A stretch of 42,560 nucleotides of DNA from CAYWXV01 sp964462535. Lineage in GTDB: Bacteria > Bacteroidota > Ignavibacteria > OLB7. Positions 16,526 through 24,078 of this stretch are shown in pieces. Within the stretch, counting starts at the first letter, position 1. Each line of letters opens with the position of its first letter. The DNA is taken from positions 1-42,560 of the forward strand of contig CAYWXV010000023.1 of assembly GCA_964462535.1 (NCBI GenBank). Reading direction: 5' to 3'. Made by a program: the position numbers and the translations under genes. Below the pieces are notes generated by a model. That model was not told the DNA's origin and did no database searches. It was given only the letters and a program-made list of their open reading frames with translations.

Positions 16526-17299
16526 CTACTTGGCCTCGTTCCAGTATCGGTCCATCTCCTCAAGATCGACATCGGAGAAGGTCTTCCCCTGCTCAATCAG
16601 TCGTGCCTCGATGTGTTGAAACCGCCGAATGAACTTGTTTGTCGTTCCATGCAACGCCTCCTCCGGGGCAACTGAGAGGAACCTGGCATAGTTGACGAGT
16701 GAGAAGAGAAGATCCCCCAGTTCGTCAACTATCTTCTCCCGCTCGCCGGACGAAACTGCCTCCTTGAATTCACCGAGCTCCTCCTCGACCTTGTTCCAGA
16801 CGTCCCTCGGCTCCTCCCAGTCGAACCCTACCTTCGATGCCTTGTCCTGGACGCGGTCGGCTCTCTGCAGCGCAGGCATTCCCTTGGGCATACCCTCAAA
16901 CAGAGAACGCCTTCCCTCTTTCATCTTCTGCTGCTCCCAGTTGACGGAGACCTCGTCTGCATTCTGAACGTTCTTATCACCAAACACGTGGGGATGTCGA
17001 TCGACCAGTTTGCGCGACACGGTGCGGACCACATCCTCAAACGTGAATGCATCGCGCTCCTGCGCCATGACTGAATGCATGACCGCATGGAGAAGGATAT
17101 CACCCAGCTCCTTCTTTAATTCCTCGTCGTTGCCATCTTCGATCGATTCCTTCACCTCGTACGCCTCCTCGATGAGGTGCGGGGCTATGGATGCATGAGT
17201 CTGCGCTCTATCCCACGGACACTCTCGTCGCAGTATTCGAACGATTGCAATGAAGTCTTCAAATGTCTCCGTCGGCGGGATCGGAATGGACATGACCAT
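16526..17299 (-). CDS. mazG: Nucleoside triphosphate pyrophosphohydrolase MazG
   Basis: From the ATG at 17299 the product has 257 residues, as usual for two-domain MazG; another ATG at 17293 is equally possible. Both MazG repeats are visible: LIEEAYEVKESIE with KKELGDILLHAVMH in the first, and VEEELGEFKEAV with VDELGDLLFSLVNYARF in the second. The acidic EExxE / ExxD residues that bind magnesium are present in both. It hydrolyses (d)NTPs to monophosphates and may affect ppGpp levels. The frame stays open to 17479, adding sequence of unknown meaning. It sits between holA and carA on the same strand. Confidence 0.93.
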   Translation of the reverse strand: MVMSIPIPPTETFEDFIAIVRILRRECPWDRAQTHASIAPHLIEEAYEVKESIEDGNDEELKKELGDILLHAVMHSVMAQERDAFTFEDVVRTVSRKLVDRHPHVFGDKNVQNADEVSVNWEQQKMKEGRRSLFEGMPKGMPALQRADRVQDKASKVGFDWEEPRDVWNKVEEELGEFKEAVSSGEREKIVDELGDLLFSLVNYARFLSVAPEEALHGTTNKFIRRFQHIEARLIEQGKTFSDVDLEEMDRYWNEAK

Positions 17300-17496
17300 T
17301 GAATAGTGTGGGTATTGATCGGATGCGCGGATGCGCCAACCGAGAGTAGCGCAGACGAACTGGGCGTCATCTGTCGTGATTTCAGCACCCAACTGTCGAA
17401 ACGCAAGTCGGATTCTGTGTGCGGTATTCACCAGGGTGCGCGGAGGTAGCCATGGCTCGCGTTGCGCGCAACAGGTCACGTGGCAGGTCCGGTGAG

Positions 17497-18534
17497 CTAC
17501 CCGCCTCCATCGACGATTCCCAATACCATTAGCTCGACCGCGAGTCTCGAGTCAAGTCGAGTGGTCTTCAATTTGACGTCGGTGTCCAGCAGCAACTCGA
17601 ACGCATTCCGAATTCTCGGCAGCGGGTAGCGGCTGAGAGCGGAGAGGTATTCGTTGATGAAGAATGGGGATATGCCCACCCCTCTCGCCAGTTCATTGTT
17701 GTCTTTCGTCTGCGCCCGGAGTGCCGTAAGCCTCCAGAGAATGGTGAAGTAGCGCACGAGCATGGTCAGAATCAATTGTTCCGATTCGCCGCTCTCCAGC
17801 ATTCGGTCAGCGATCTCGATCGACAGTTCCTGGTTTCGAGTGCCTATAGCTTTCTGCAGCTCGAACACGTTGTACACGCGCGAAGCACCCACTACAGCCC
17901 GCACATCATCGGCCGTTATCTTCTTCCGATCCTCGACATATGTGAACAGCTTCTCGATTTCGTTATTCAATACTCGGAGCGTGCCACCAACGAAGCCAAT
18001 GAAAAGCTCCACAGCCTCCGGAGTTATTTCCCGACCGCGCGATCGTACGCGGGAGGAGAGCCACGAAGGAATTTCACGGTCGTAAATCTTCTTGAAGTGA
18101 ACGGCGGTGGTATGATCCACCAGGAGATCGAATGGCGACTTGGCCTTCCCCTTTGCCATGAATTCCGACGTAGCCGCGGTCATCACCAGAACCGTTGTTG
18201 GAAGGGGGGAATGGAGGTAGCGAACGAATGGAGAGGTATTCTCGGGCTTGCCCCGCACTGCGAACGTGCGATCGATTTCCCGAACGATGACAACACGACG
18301 ATCGGCCATCAACGGATAGGCCGACGCCCGCTCATAAATGTCGATCGTCGTGGCCTCGGCGCCGTAGAGAATATCGAGGTTGAAACTCCGCGTACTCTCG
18401 TCGACTGCCGCGGCCATGATGCGCTGGACGGCTTCGTCGATCAGAAATTCTTCGTCTCCGAACAGGAAGTAGACCGGGTCGAATTTCCCGTGACCAATTC
18501 CGGTATCAAGACTGTCGAGGGAGATGATCGGCAT
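17497..18534 (-). CDS. holA: DNA polymerase III subunit delta
   Basis: The ATG at 18534 (MPIISLDSLDTG) gives 345 residues, the normal HolA length; the frame is open to 18690 but crosses a terminator. Family marks are PVYFLFGDEEFLIDEAVQRI at the N-terminus, a degenerate clamp-loader AAA fold, GTLRVLNNEIEKLFTYV, and the collar domain NVFELQKAIG... with LDSRLAVELMVLGI at the end. The delta subunit opens the sliding clamp within the loader complex. A TATCCTGC box lies three bases before the ATG, which suggests a leaderless or nearly leaderless transcript. Confidence 0.93.
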   Translation of the reverse strand: MPIISLDSLDTGIGHGKFDPVYFLFGDEEFLIDEAVQRIMAAAVDESTRSFNLDILYGAEATTIDIYERASAYPLMADRRVVIVREIDRTFAVRGKPENTSPFVRYLHSPLPTTVLVMTAATSEFMAKGKAKSPFDLLVDHTTAVHFKKIYDREIPSWLSSRVRSRGREITPEAVELFIGFVGGTLRVLNNEIEKLFTYVEDRKKITADDVRAVVGASRVYNVFELQKAIGTRNQELSIEIADRMLESGESEQLILTMLVRYFTILWRLTALRAQTKDNNELARGVGISPFFINEYLSALSRYPLPRIRNAFELLLDTDVKLKTTRLDSRLAVELMVLGIVDGGG

Positions 18535-18537
18535 GAC

Positions 18538-18545
18538 GCAGGATA
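18538..18545 (-). promoter_or_regulatory. -7-like promoter box of holA
   Basis: TATCCTGC on the minus strand ends three bases before the holA ATG. It resembles the TATCTTCG boxes seen before other starts in this window. No convincing -33 box. Confidence 0.3.
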
Positions 18546-18593
18546 GTGAATCTCTTCGGAACGTTGACGGCGCCGGGATCCCCTGGGGAATAC

Positions 18594-18628
18594 GAAGGCC
18601 GATCAGCGCCTCTCGCCGATCGGCCTTC
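18594..18628 (-). terminator. Terminator-like hairpin after the AT-hook gene
   Basis: GAAGGCCGATC and its exact complement GATCGGCCTTC flank a 13-base loop, 30 bases after the AT-hook stop codon on the minus strand. The U tract is weak. Confidence 0.55.
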
Positions 18629-18658
18629 ACATCGTCGCTCGGACAAGTGGCCCGGATA

Positions 18659-19975
18659 CTATACGTTCTTACGCGGACGCCCAGGTCCACGCTTCACCGG
18701 CTGCGCGGCCATCCCGACCGGGTTCTTCCTTGGACGACCTGGGCCACGCTTCGCAGGGATCCCCGCAACGTTCTTACGTGGACGCCCGGGGCCACGCTTG
18801 ACGGGGACCGCCGCTGCATTCTTGCGCGGACGACCTGGTCCACGCTTCACAGGTGCCGCCTCGGTCTTCCGTGGACGACCCGGCCCACGCTTCACCGGCA
18901 CGGTGCCCACACCGATCGGATTTTTCCGCGGACGTCCTGGCCCACGCTTCACAGGTGCTACCGCATTTTTCCGCGGACGTCCCGGCCCACGCTTCACCGG
19001 CGCGGCGCCAACAGCGATCGGGTTTTTCCGAGGACGTCCCGGCCCACGCTTCACAGGTGCCACCGCATTTTTCCGTGGACGACCTGGTCCACGCTTCACA
19101 GGTGAAGCACTGCCCGCGATCGGATTCTTACGCGGACGACCCGGTCCACGCTTTACTGGTGCGGCTGCATTTTTCCGGGGACGACCCGGTCCACGTTTTG
19201 CAGGTGCGGCACCGGCCGCTATCGGATTCTTACGCGGACGACCGGGTCCACGCTTCGCCGCGGGAGCACCGGACGCAACCGGGTTCTTCCGCGGACGACC
19301 AGGCCCACGCTTAACGGGAGCGGCACCATCAGCGACCGGATTTTTCCTCGGACGACCCGGTCCACGCTTGACGGGAGCGGGCGCCCCTACGTCAGCACTT
19401 TTTCTCGGGCGTCCCGGACCCCTCTTCGCCGGCGAAGCCGCACTCTTGCGCGGACGACCGGGTCCTCGTTTGGCTGGTTCGGCACCCGCCTCGGGATTCT
19501 TGCGCGGGCGCCCGGGACCACGTTTGCCACTCGCTGACTTGCGAGGCCGACCCCGTTTGCGCCCCGCTGGCGCACCAGAAGCTGGTGCGAGAGATTTCAA
19601 TGCAGTCACATTTCCTAGCGGGAGCGAGCTCCCAAAGAAATCAGCGATCCACTTGTGTGCTTGAGTGGTCAGATCATCAGTGCCAAGAACCAAGCGACGG
19701 TACGACGAAATCACTCCACTTGCCGTGAGAGAACTGACGGCCGACGAGAAAGCTTTTCGATCAGCAGCCGACATCGATGAGTGGACCGCTCCAATTCCCA
19801 TAGCCGCGCCGTTTGCAGCGTAGAGAACGTACACGGAATTGTCGTCTGATGTGGTGGAGAAACCGGCGGTGGAATGTCGGGAGGAAACGTCTCGACTTGT
19901 CATAATGGCATCAAGCTTACCTGCCATTTCTGTAACAAGTTCGGCGACGAGGTTCGTGGCGGATCGTTTCGCCAT
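18659..19975 (-). CDS. AT-hook repeat protein, putative nucleoid-associated protein
   Basis: The ATG at 19975 has GGAG six bases upstream and gives 438 residues. Residues 1 to about 125 form an unrecognised globular domain (helical start KRSATNLVAELVTEMAGKL, then a segment with VYVLYAANGAAMGIGAV and SYRRLVLGTDDL). From residue 139 to the C-terminus the protein is an unbroken series of 18 AT-hooks: one RKRGRPRK followed by 17 KRGPGRPRK, joined by Ala/Pro/Val linkers. Repeat units are mostly 15 or 19 residues, alternating in the middle. The GRP core flanked by Arg/Lys is the established minor-groove-binding AT-hook motif. It is inferred to compact or mark AT-rich DNA. The antisense strand is also open because of the repetitive Arg/Pro/Gly codons, but that is a shadow. 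Exact TAGTTTTG promoter box upstream. Confidence 0.85.
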   Translation of the reverse strand: MAKRSATNLVAELVTEMAGKLDAIMTSRDVSSRHSTAGFSTTSDDNSVYVLYAANGAAMGIGAVHSSMSAADRKAFSSAVSSLTASGVISSYRRLVLGTDDLTTQAHKWIADFFGSSLPLGNVTALKSLAPASGAPAGRKRGRPRKSASGKRGPGRPRKNPEAGAEPAKRGPGRPRKSAASPAKRGPGRPRKSADVGAPAPVKRGPGRPRKNPVADGAAPVKRGPGRPRKNPVASGAPAAKRGPGRPRKNPIAAGAAPAKRGPGRPRKNAAAPVKRGPGRPRKNPIAGSASPVKRGPGRPRKNAVAPVKRGPGRPRKNPIAVGAAPVKRGPGRPRKNAVAPVKRGPGRPRKNPIGVGTVPVKRGPGRPRKTEAAPVKRGPGRPRKNAAAVPVKRGPGRPRKNVAGIPAKRGPGRPRKNPVGMAAQPVKRGPGRPRKNV

Positions 19976-20020
19976 TTCGAACTCCGGATTATTGTGTGAC
20001 GGGACAATTGCAGGGGTGCG

Positions 20021-20028
20021 CAAAACTA
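20021..20028 (-). promoter_or_regulatory. -7 promoter element of the AT-hook gene
   Basis: TAGTTTTG on the minus strand is an exact match to the Bacteroidota -7 consensus TAnnTTTG, about 45 bases before the ATG. This leaves a leader of roughly 40 bases with a GGAG ribosome site. No clear -33 TTG. Confidence 0.45.
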
Positions 20029-20435
20029 GGAAACTCCTTGTATTGGGGTGCACCCCTTACCGTTTGTTTTATCTCGATCCGATTCGGTCGGTTTGAACGA
20101 TTCACGACGACGTGGATTGTGATGCAAGACGTGGGGCGGCGTACACACCTCCACGACGATCGGAAGCGCTCCACCACGTGGCCGGTACAACGGTGTGTCC
20201 GTGTGAAATTGTCACTCCCATCACGCCGCCGGCAAAAGCCCTCACCCGGCGCATGCGATCGAACGTGCATGTTGGGCTCGCCACTCGCGGCGTGAGGTGG
20301 GCGGACGATCCCGTTTCGACGGGTTTGACGTGTCGGGTCGGGGGGCGTGCCGACCGAGGGCAGGGAGGGAGGCTCTGACACGGTCGGTCGGGGGCGGGCG
20401 GGAGATTTGTTAGTGTCGGGTTGGGGACGGTGGTG

Positions 20436-20443
20436 TATCTTTC
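20436..20443 (+). promoter_or_regulatory. -7-like box of the glycosyltransferase gene
   Basis: TATCTTTC ends nine bases before the ATG, and no Shine-Dalgarno lies between. This fits a very short or absent leader. Confidence 0.35.
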
Positions 20444-20452
20444 CTCTTCGCT

Positions 20453-21598
20453 ATGGCTGAACATCTGCTACATGCCGTCTCCTCGGCCGTCGGCCTGCTC
20501 CACTCCTGGCAGCCAGTACGGAATCCGCAGCGGATTCTGATCTACAAGCCCGATCACCTAGGCGACGTACTGCTTGCCACGCCCGCCCTTCGCGCGATTC
20601 GACGTCACTATCCAGACGCCAAGATCCGGCTGGTTATCGGAGAATGGAGCAGTACCGTCCTTGCACACAATCCCAATTTTGACGAACTGGTGATCTACAA
20701 TAGCGCCATGTTCGCCCGTTATCCTTATTTCGCGCACGACACTCGCGACCTGCGGCGCATTGTGGGAGATTTCAATCCCGACCTGATCATCAGTCTCCGC
20801 GACGACTGGAGCACGCTATTCCATCCCTTTGCTCCCGCTACCAGAAGACTTAACCCGGGCTGGGTCCATGTCCGCGAGTGGATCCAGCGTCGATTGAAGA
20901 GGACAGAACGGAATCACGAGGTCGAGCGGCTGTGGAAAACGCTCCAACCGCTTGGGATCGAACCCGATGGCGTTGACAAGCTCGACTACTTCACAACAGA
21001 CGAGGAGCGGGCGCGGGCGACAGATGTGATGATGACTGAGGGAATCGCGGAGGGATTCGCAGCGATTCATGCCGGGACGTCGGTCCCCCTAAAGGAATGG
21101 GACCTCGATCGATTTGCGGCGATTGCCCGCCACGTCGCCAGCGCTTACGGGATGCAGATCGTTCTCATTGGATCGTCCGAGGAGGTGGATCGCGCCCGTG
21201 AACTGGCGGCAATGATCCCGGATCTCGATCCGATCGATATCTCTGGCACATTGAATCTTCGCATCACGACCGCTCTCCTGGAGCACGCTGGATACTACCT
21301 TGGTTCGGATGGTGGTGCAATGCATCTGGCGGCAGCCGTCGGCGTCCCCACGATCGGGCTCTTCGGTCCGGGTTCGTATCAGATCTTCCACCCTGTTGGA
21401 CCCAACGCGGCCGGCATCTCGCGGCATTTCCCGTGCAGCGCATGCAGTATGATCACCTGTATCAGACCCCACGACACGTGTATGCAGGCAATCACGGTCG
21501 ATGAGGTTCTGGACGAAACAACCCGCCTTCTCTCCATCTATCCCCCTCCGACTGCCGAAGAAACCGATTCGGCCTATACTGACGGACAACTCTCGTAG
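20453..21598 (+). CDS. Glycosyltransferase family 9 (heptosyltransferase-like)
   Basis: 381 residues. The N-terminal RILIYKPDHLGDVLLATPALRAIRRHYP and the C-terminal GSDGGAMHLAAAVGVPTIGLFGP are hallmark motifs of ADP-heptose:LPS heptosyltransferase-type GT9 enzymes, with two Rossmann-like domains (GT-B fold). A late segment, FPCSACSMITCIRPHDTCMQAI, holds the cysteines often found in GT9 enzymes. It is expected to add a sugar to LPS core or another cell-surface glycan on the cytoplasmic side. There are no neighbouring LPS genes, so the acceptor is unknown. Confidence 0.92.
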   Translation: MAEHLLHAVSSAVGLLHSWQPVRNPQRILIYKPDHLGDVLLATPALRAIRRHYPDAKIRLVIGEWSSTVLAHNPNFDELVIYNSAMFARYPYFAHDTRDLRRIVGDFNPDLIISLRDDWSTLFHPFAPATRRLNPGWVHVREWIQRRLKRTERNHEVERLWKTLQPLGIEPDGVDKLDYFTTDEERARATDVMMTEGIAEGFAAIHAGTSVPLKEWDLDRFAAIARHVASAYGMQIVLIGSSEEVDRARELAAMIPDLDPIDISGTLNLRITTALLEHAGYYLGSDGGAMHLAAAVGVPTIGLFGPGSYQIFHPVGPNAAGISRHFPCSACSMITCIRPHDTCMQAITVDEVLDETTRLLSIYPPPTAEETDSAYTDGQLS

Positions 21599-21664
21599 AT
21601 TCCGGCCCTCCGTCCTCGCCATGCCAGTGCACGCAACGTGCGCGCACCGGTCATAGGCGCACCA

Positions 21665-22036
21665 CTACTTGTTGATCTTAACCACTTTCACACTCTTCAC
21701 AACCGTGTTGTCAGAGAAGAGTGTACAAACGTAAACCCCCGGTGGGACAGGATTCCCATCGAGGTCCTTCCCATTCCAGTAGATATCGTAGTTCCCCGCC
21801 TCGTGGAATCCGTCGTACAACGTCTGCATAAGCTTCCCCGTGATATCGTAGACGGCAATCTTGATTGTCCCCGCTGACGGCATCGTGAGCTGAAAGGTCG
21901 TCCCTTCCGTAAATGGGTTCGGCCAGACCGCATGTCGCGCGCTACCCCCCTCGACCGCCATCGCCGGCGTTGGAAGGAGTAGTGCAACGAACACCATTGC
22001 CACCGCGGCCGTCATTGATATCGCTCGGATGTTCAT
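21665..22036 (-). CDS. Stand-alone sorting-domain mini-protein A
   Basis: The ATG at 22036 gives 123 residues; the frame opens at 22084 but MNIRAISMTAAVAMVFVALLLP is the natural signal-peptide start, cleaved after TPAMA. The rest is one FlgD-Ig/Por type A-like sorting domain: WPNPFTEGTTFQLTMPSAG, IKIAVYDITGKLMQTLYDG, then WNGKDLDGNPVPPGVYVC and a basic VKVVKINK end. There is no cargo domain at all. Such domains normally sit at the C-terminus of large secreted proteins. It is paired with a homologue of identical length just upstream on the same strand. Role unknown; perhaps a surface filler, decoy or assembly factor for the secretion system. Confidence 0.75.
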   Translation of the reverse strand: MNIRAISMTAAVAMVFVALLLPTPAMAVEGGSARHAVWPNPFTEGTTFQLTMPSAGTIKIAVYDITGKLMQTLYDGFHEAGNYDIYWNGKDLDGNPVPPGVYVCTLFSDNTVVKSVKVVKINK

Positions 22037-22113
22037 GATGAAGTTCTTTCCATTGACATTGCGCATAACGTTCGAGTCTAACATTCTGGGGAAGGGGATT
22101 GTTGCCGCGGTCG

Positions 22114-22485
22114 CTACCGCGAACGATCTACAACGTTTGTGATGCTGGCAGGGAATTGATCTGCTTGCAAAGCACAGATGTTCACCCCCTGTACCGCCGG
22201 GACGCCGTTCATGTCATTCCCCTCGCACCGGACGGGATAGACACCGGCTTCATGATACCCGTCATACAGTGTGCGAACATGCTCGCCCACGACGCCGTAC
22301 ACAGCAATCGCGATTACGCCTACCGACGGCACGGTCAACGTGAACGTTGTTACGTCGGAAGAGGGGTTCGAATAGGCGTCGGCGATTGCCAGTCCGTCCG
22401 TACCCCCCGACACGGGGACCGAACACGGGAGAATCACCAGGGTTACCGTCGCGATGATTATTAACGGTCGAATGCGGCGTCTCAT
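22114..22485 (-). CDS. Stand-alone sorting-domain mini-protein B (diverged)
   Basis: The ATG at 22485 has GAGG six bases upstream and gives 123 residues, the same length as the neighbour at 21665. A basic MRRRIRP and a hydrophobic stretch form the signal peptide. The domain aligns with its neighbour throughout (TTFTLTVPSVGVIAIAVYG; RTLYDGYHEAGVYPV), but the conserved WNGKD...PGVY core has changed to CEGNDMNGVPAVQGVNIC, with two cysteines gained. It looks like a tandem duplicate that has diverged or is losing the sorting function. The pair is separated by 77 bp. Confidence 0.7.
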   Translation of the reverse strand: MRRRIRPLIIIATVTLVILPCSVPVSGGTDGLAIADAYSNPSSDVTTFTLTVPSVGVIAIAVYGVVGEHVRTLYDGYHEAGVYPVRCEGNDMNGVPAVQGVNICALQADQFPASITNVVDRSR

Positions 22486-22603
22486 GTGAACCTCACGGGC
22501 CCAATTCCCTGATTTCCGTCTTGTGAGTAGACCGATGTTCAATATACACGGAACAGCCGGGACAGTTTAGAGAGCGGGACCCGAGATTTGTTCCCGAGAA
22601 TAG

Positions 22604-22639
22604 GACCGGCCCGCATGTAAGAGTCCATGCGGGCCGGTC
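22604..22639 (-). terminator. Hairpin after the 403-aa secreted protein gene
   Basis: A perfect 14-bp stem (GACCGGCCCGCATG and complement) with an eight-base loop, 37 bases past the stop codon. There is no strong U tract, so it may act as an RNA-stabilising 3' end as well as a terminator. Confidence 0.6.
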
Positions 22640-22675
22640 GTTGTATTCGTCGTCAGTCTTGTGTGTTCACGTCGG

Positions 22676-23887
22676 CTACCGGTTAGGGTCGATTACCGTG
22701 AAGCGGAATTCGAAGTACTCGGGAGCCGTGAACTTGTTCGTGTTGCCGATCCAGGTCTGAAGAACAACGCTCGCGTTTCTGTTGTTCGCCCCCGTCGGCA
22801 TCCGTTCGATCTTCAGATTGAAGCGCTTGAGCTGCTCGCCACCTGGAACCACCATCTGGTTGAGAACCGCACCGCTGCTGTAGCTCACGTCACCCGGAAC
22901 CGCCGACGCAATCTCCGGAGAAGCAAGGCGCCAGAAGATCGTTGTCCCACCCTGAGAGATTCTGCTCAGATCCCGGAGCCGACTCGGATCGATGTTCGGA
23001 CGAATCTGCGGGATGCTGGACGACCCACCACCCGTGCCGGACGTCGCGCCGCCCGTTGCAAGCTGAAGTCCGCGTGGTGCCGGCTTGTTGAGCGTGATCT
23101 CGAACGTTGCCACGCTTCCGATCTGCACACCGCTCGGCTGCGTCGGCATGGTGATGCGAGTGATGAACGGATTGCTCGGTTGAGCCGACTTCAGCACTAC
23201 GCGCTGGGTCGCCGAGGGGACGTATCCACTGCAGAACGGACCGTTGAGGCGAACGATGATCGGCGCTTGCTCCATCGGAGCCGCAAAGAGAAGCTCTACC
23301 GCAACCGACGTGTTGGACGAGGAGACGATGCGTTCGCTGATACTCGGGACCGAGGCCCCCCCGGCGGTTACGATCGGCTCAAAGTCGTTTCCGTTGTACT
23401 GCGTTGCAACCGTGGTTGGGTTGGCAAGATTCTCGCCTCGCAACGTTATGGTGACGCGTGTGAATCCAAGCTGTAACGCAGGGACGTCGACACTTGTGAT
23501 CCGAGCAACTCCCAGAACCCGCAGAGTGAAGGTCTGCGTTCCACCATCGCTCCAACGAAGCGTAACCGTCCTGTTTCCCGTTGCTGCTCCGGCAGAGGCG
23601 GTGAAGGTCAGGTCGATACTGCCAATCATCCCGTTTCCGCCCATGCTGTTCTGGAGTCCATTTCGCTTTTGACCGATCCGCACTGACACGCCGGATCCCG
23701 ACACGCTGACCGAGCTGATATTCTCGTACCAGTCGCCGAAGACCGATCCCGAATCGCTTCCACCCTGTCGTACCGACACCGCCCCATCGCACATGGCGTA
23801 TCCCGTGATCTTTGTTGGCGCGGCCAGCGCTGTCATGACGCCCGTGAGAAGAAGAAGGGCTGCGAGAAGGATGCTGTTCCGTTTCAT
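22676..23887 (-). CDS. Secreted hypothetical protein, IPT/TIG-like beta domains
   Basis: 403 residues with a strong ribosome site (AGGAGAACATC before the ATG) and a clear signal peptide (MKRNSILLAALLLLTG...ALAAP). The mature part is beta-rich with Ser/Gly/Thr strands. A segment near residues 130-180 (ITSVDVPALQLGFTRVTITLRGENLANPTT) resembles an IPT/TIG immunoglobulin-like fold. A Gly/Ser linker near residues 285-295 separates a C-terminal beta domain. No sorting domain is visible at the C-terminus (FEFRFTVIDPNR), so it may be periplasmic or outer-membrane associated. The strong Shine-Dalgarno is unusual beside the many SD-less starts here and suggests high expression. No catalytic residues recognised. 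Confidence 0.72.
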   Translation of the reverse strand: MKRNSILLAALLLLTGVMTALAAPTKITGYAMCDGAVSVRQGGSDSGSVFGDWYENISSVSVSGSGVSVRIGQKRNGLQNSMGGNGMIGSIDLTFTASAGAATGNRTVTLRWSDGGTQTFTLRVLGVARITSVDVPALQLGFTRVTITLRGENLANPTTVATQYNGNDFEPIVTAGGASVPSISERIVSSSNTSVAVELLFAAPMEQAPIIVRLNGPFCSGYVPSATQRVVLKSAQPSNPFITRITMPTQPSGVQIGSVATFEITLNKPAPRGLQLATGGATSGTGGGSSSIPQIRPNIDPSRLRDLSRISQGGTTIFWRLASPEIASAVPGDVSYSSGAVLNQMVVPGGEQLKRFNLKIERMPTGANNRNASVVLQTWIGNTNKFTAPEYFEFRFTVIDPNR

Positions 23888-24067
23888 GATGTTCTCCTGA
23901 TTCCTGATGTGTTGTTGTTTGAACCGTCTCTATTGGTTCGCTGTTGTTGTCGTACTCTGTCGTCCGACTGTCATCGAATCGACACGCAACAAGAAACGGG
24001 GGAGCGGTTATGGGAACGGGGGAGCGTGGTTAAAGGGTGAAAAGGAATCGATTTCGACGATCTGAGG

Positions 24068-24075
24068 TATCTTCT
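24068..24075 (+). promoter_or_regulatory. -7-like box immediately before the beta-propeller gene
   Basis: TATCTTCT ends three bases before the ATG at 24079. A start point a few bases downstream would fall on or next to the ATG, giving a leaderless mRNA. Confidence 0.4.
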
Positions 24076-24078
24076 CCG

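Larger units (their letters stand above)
19976..20452. other. 477-bp divergent intergenic region
   Basis: It lies between the AT-hook gene (minus) and the glycosyltransferase (plus). It holds the AT-hook promoter box (20021-20028), a small hairpin GGGGTGCACCCC near 20045, and the glycosyltransferase -7-like box (20436-20443). Open frames here have a composition unlike the real genes. A structured RNA cannot be excluded, but I recognise none. Confidence 0.6.

Noticed and set aside
18546..19664. Long plus-strand ORF (372 codons) rich in Arg-Gly-Arg-Pro-Gly-Pro repeats
   Set aside because: It is the antisense of the AT-hook array; repetitive Arg/Pro/Gly codons leave the opposite strand open. 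It crosses the terminator hairpin and lacks the signal and domain features of a real gene.
19989..20464. Minus-strand ORFs of 120-130 codons upstream of the AT-hook gene
   Set aside because: Arg/Pro/Cys-rich composition without domain features, and they contain promoter-like boxes for both flanking genes.
22661..23476. 271-codon plus-strand ORF rich in Arg
   Set aside because: It is antisense to the 403-aa secreted protein, which has a signal peptide and a strong ribosome site.
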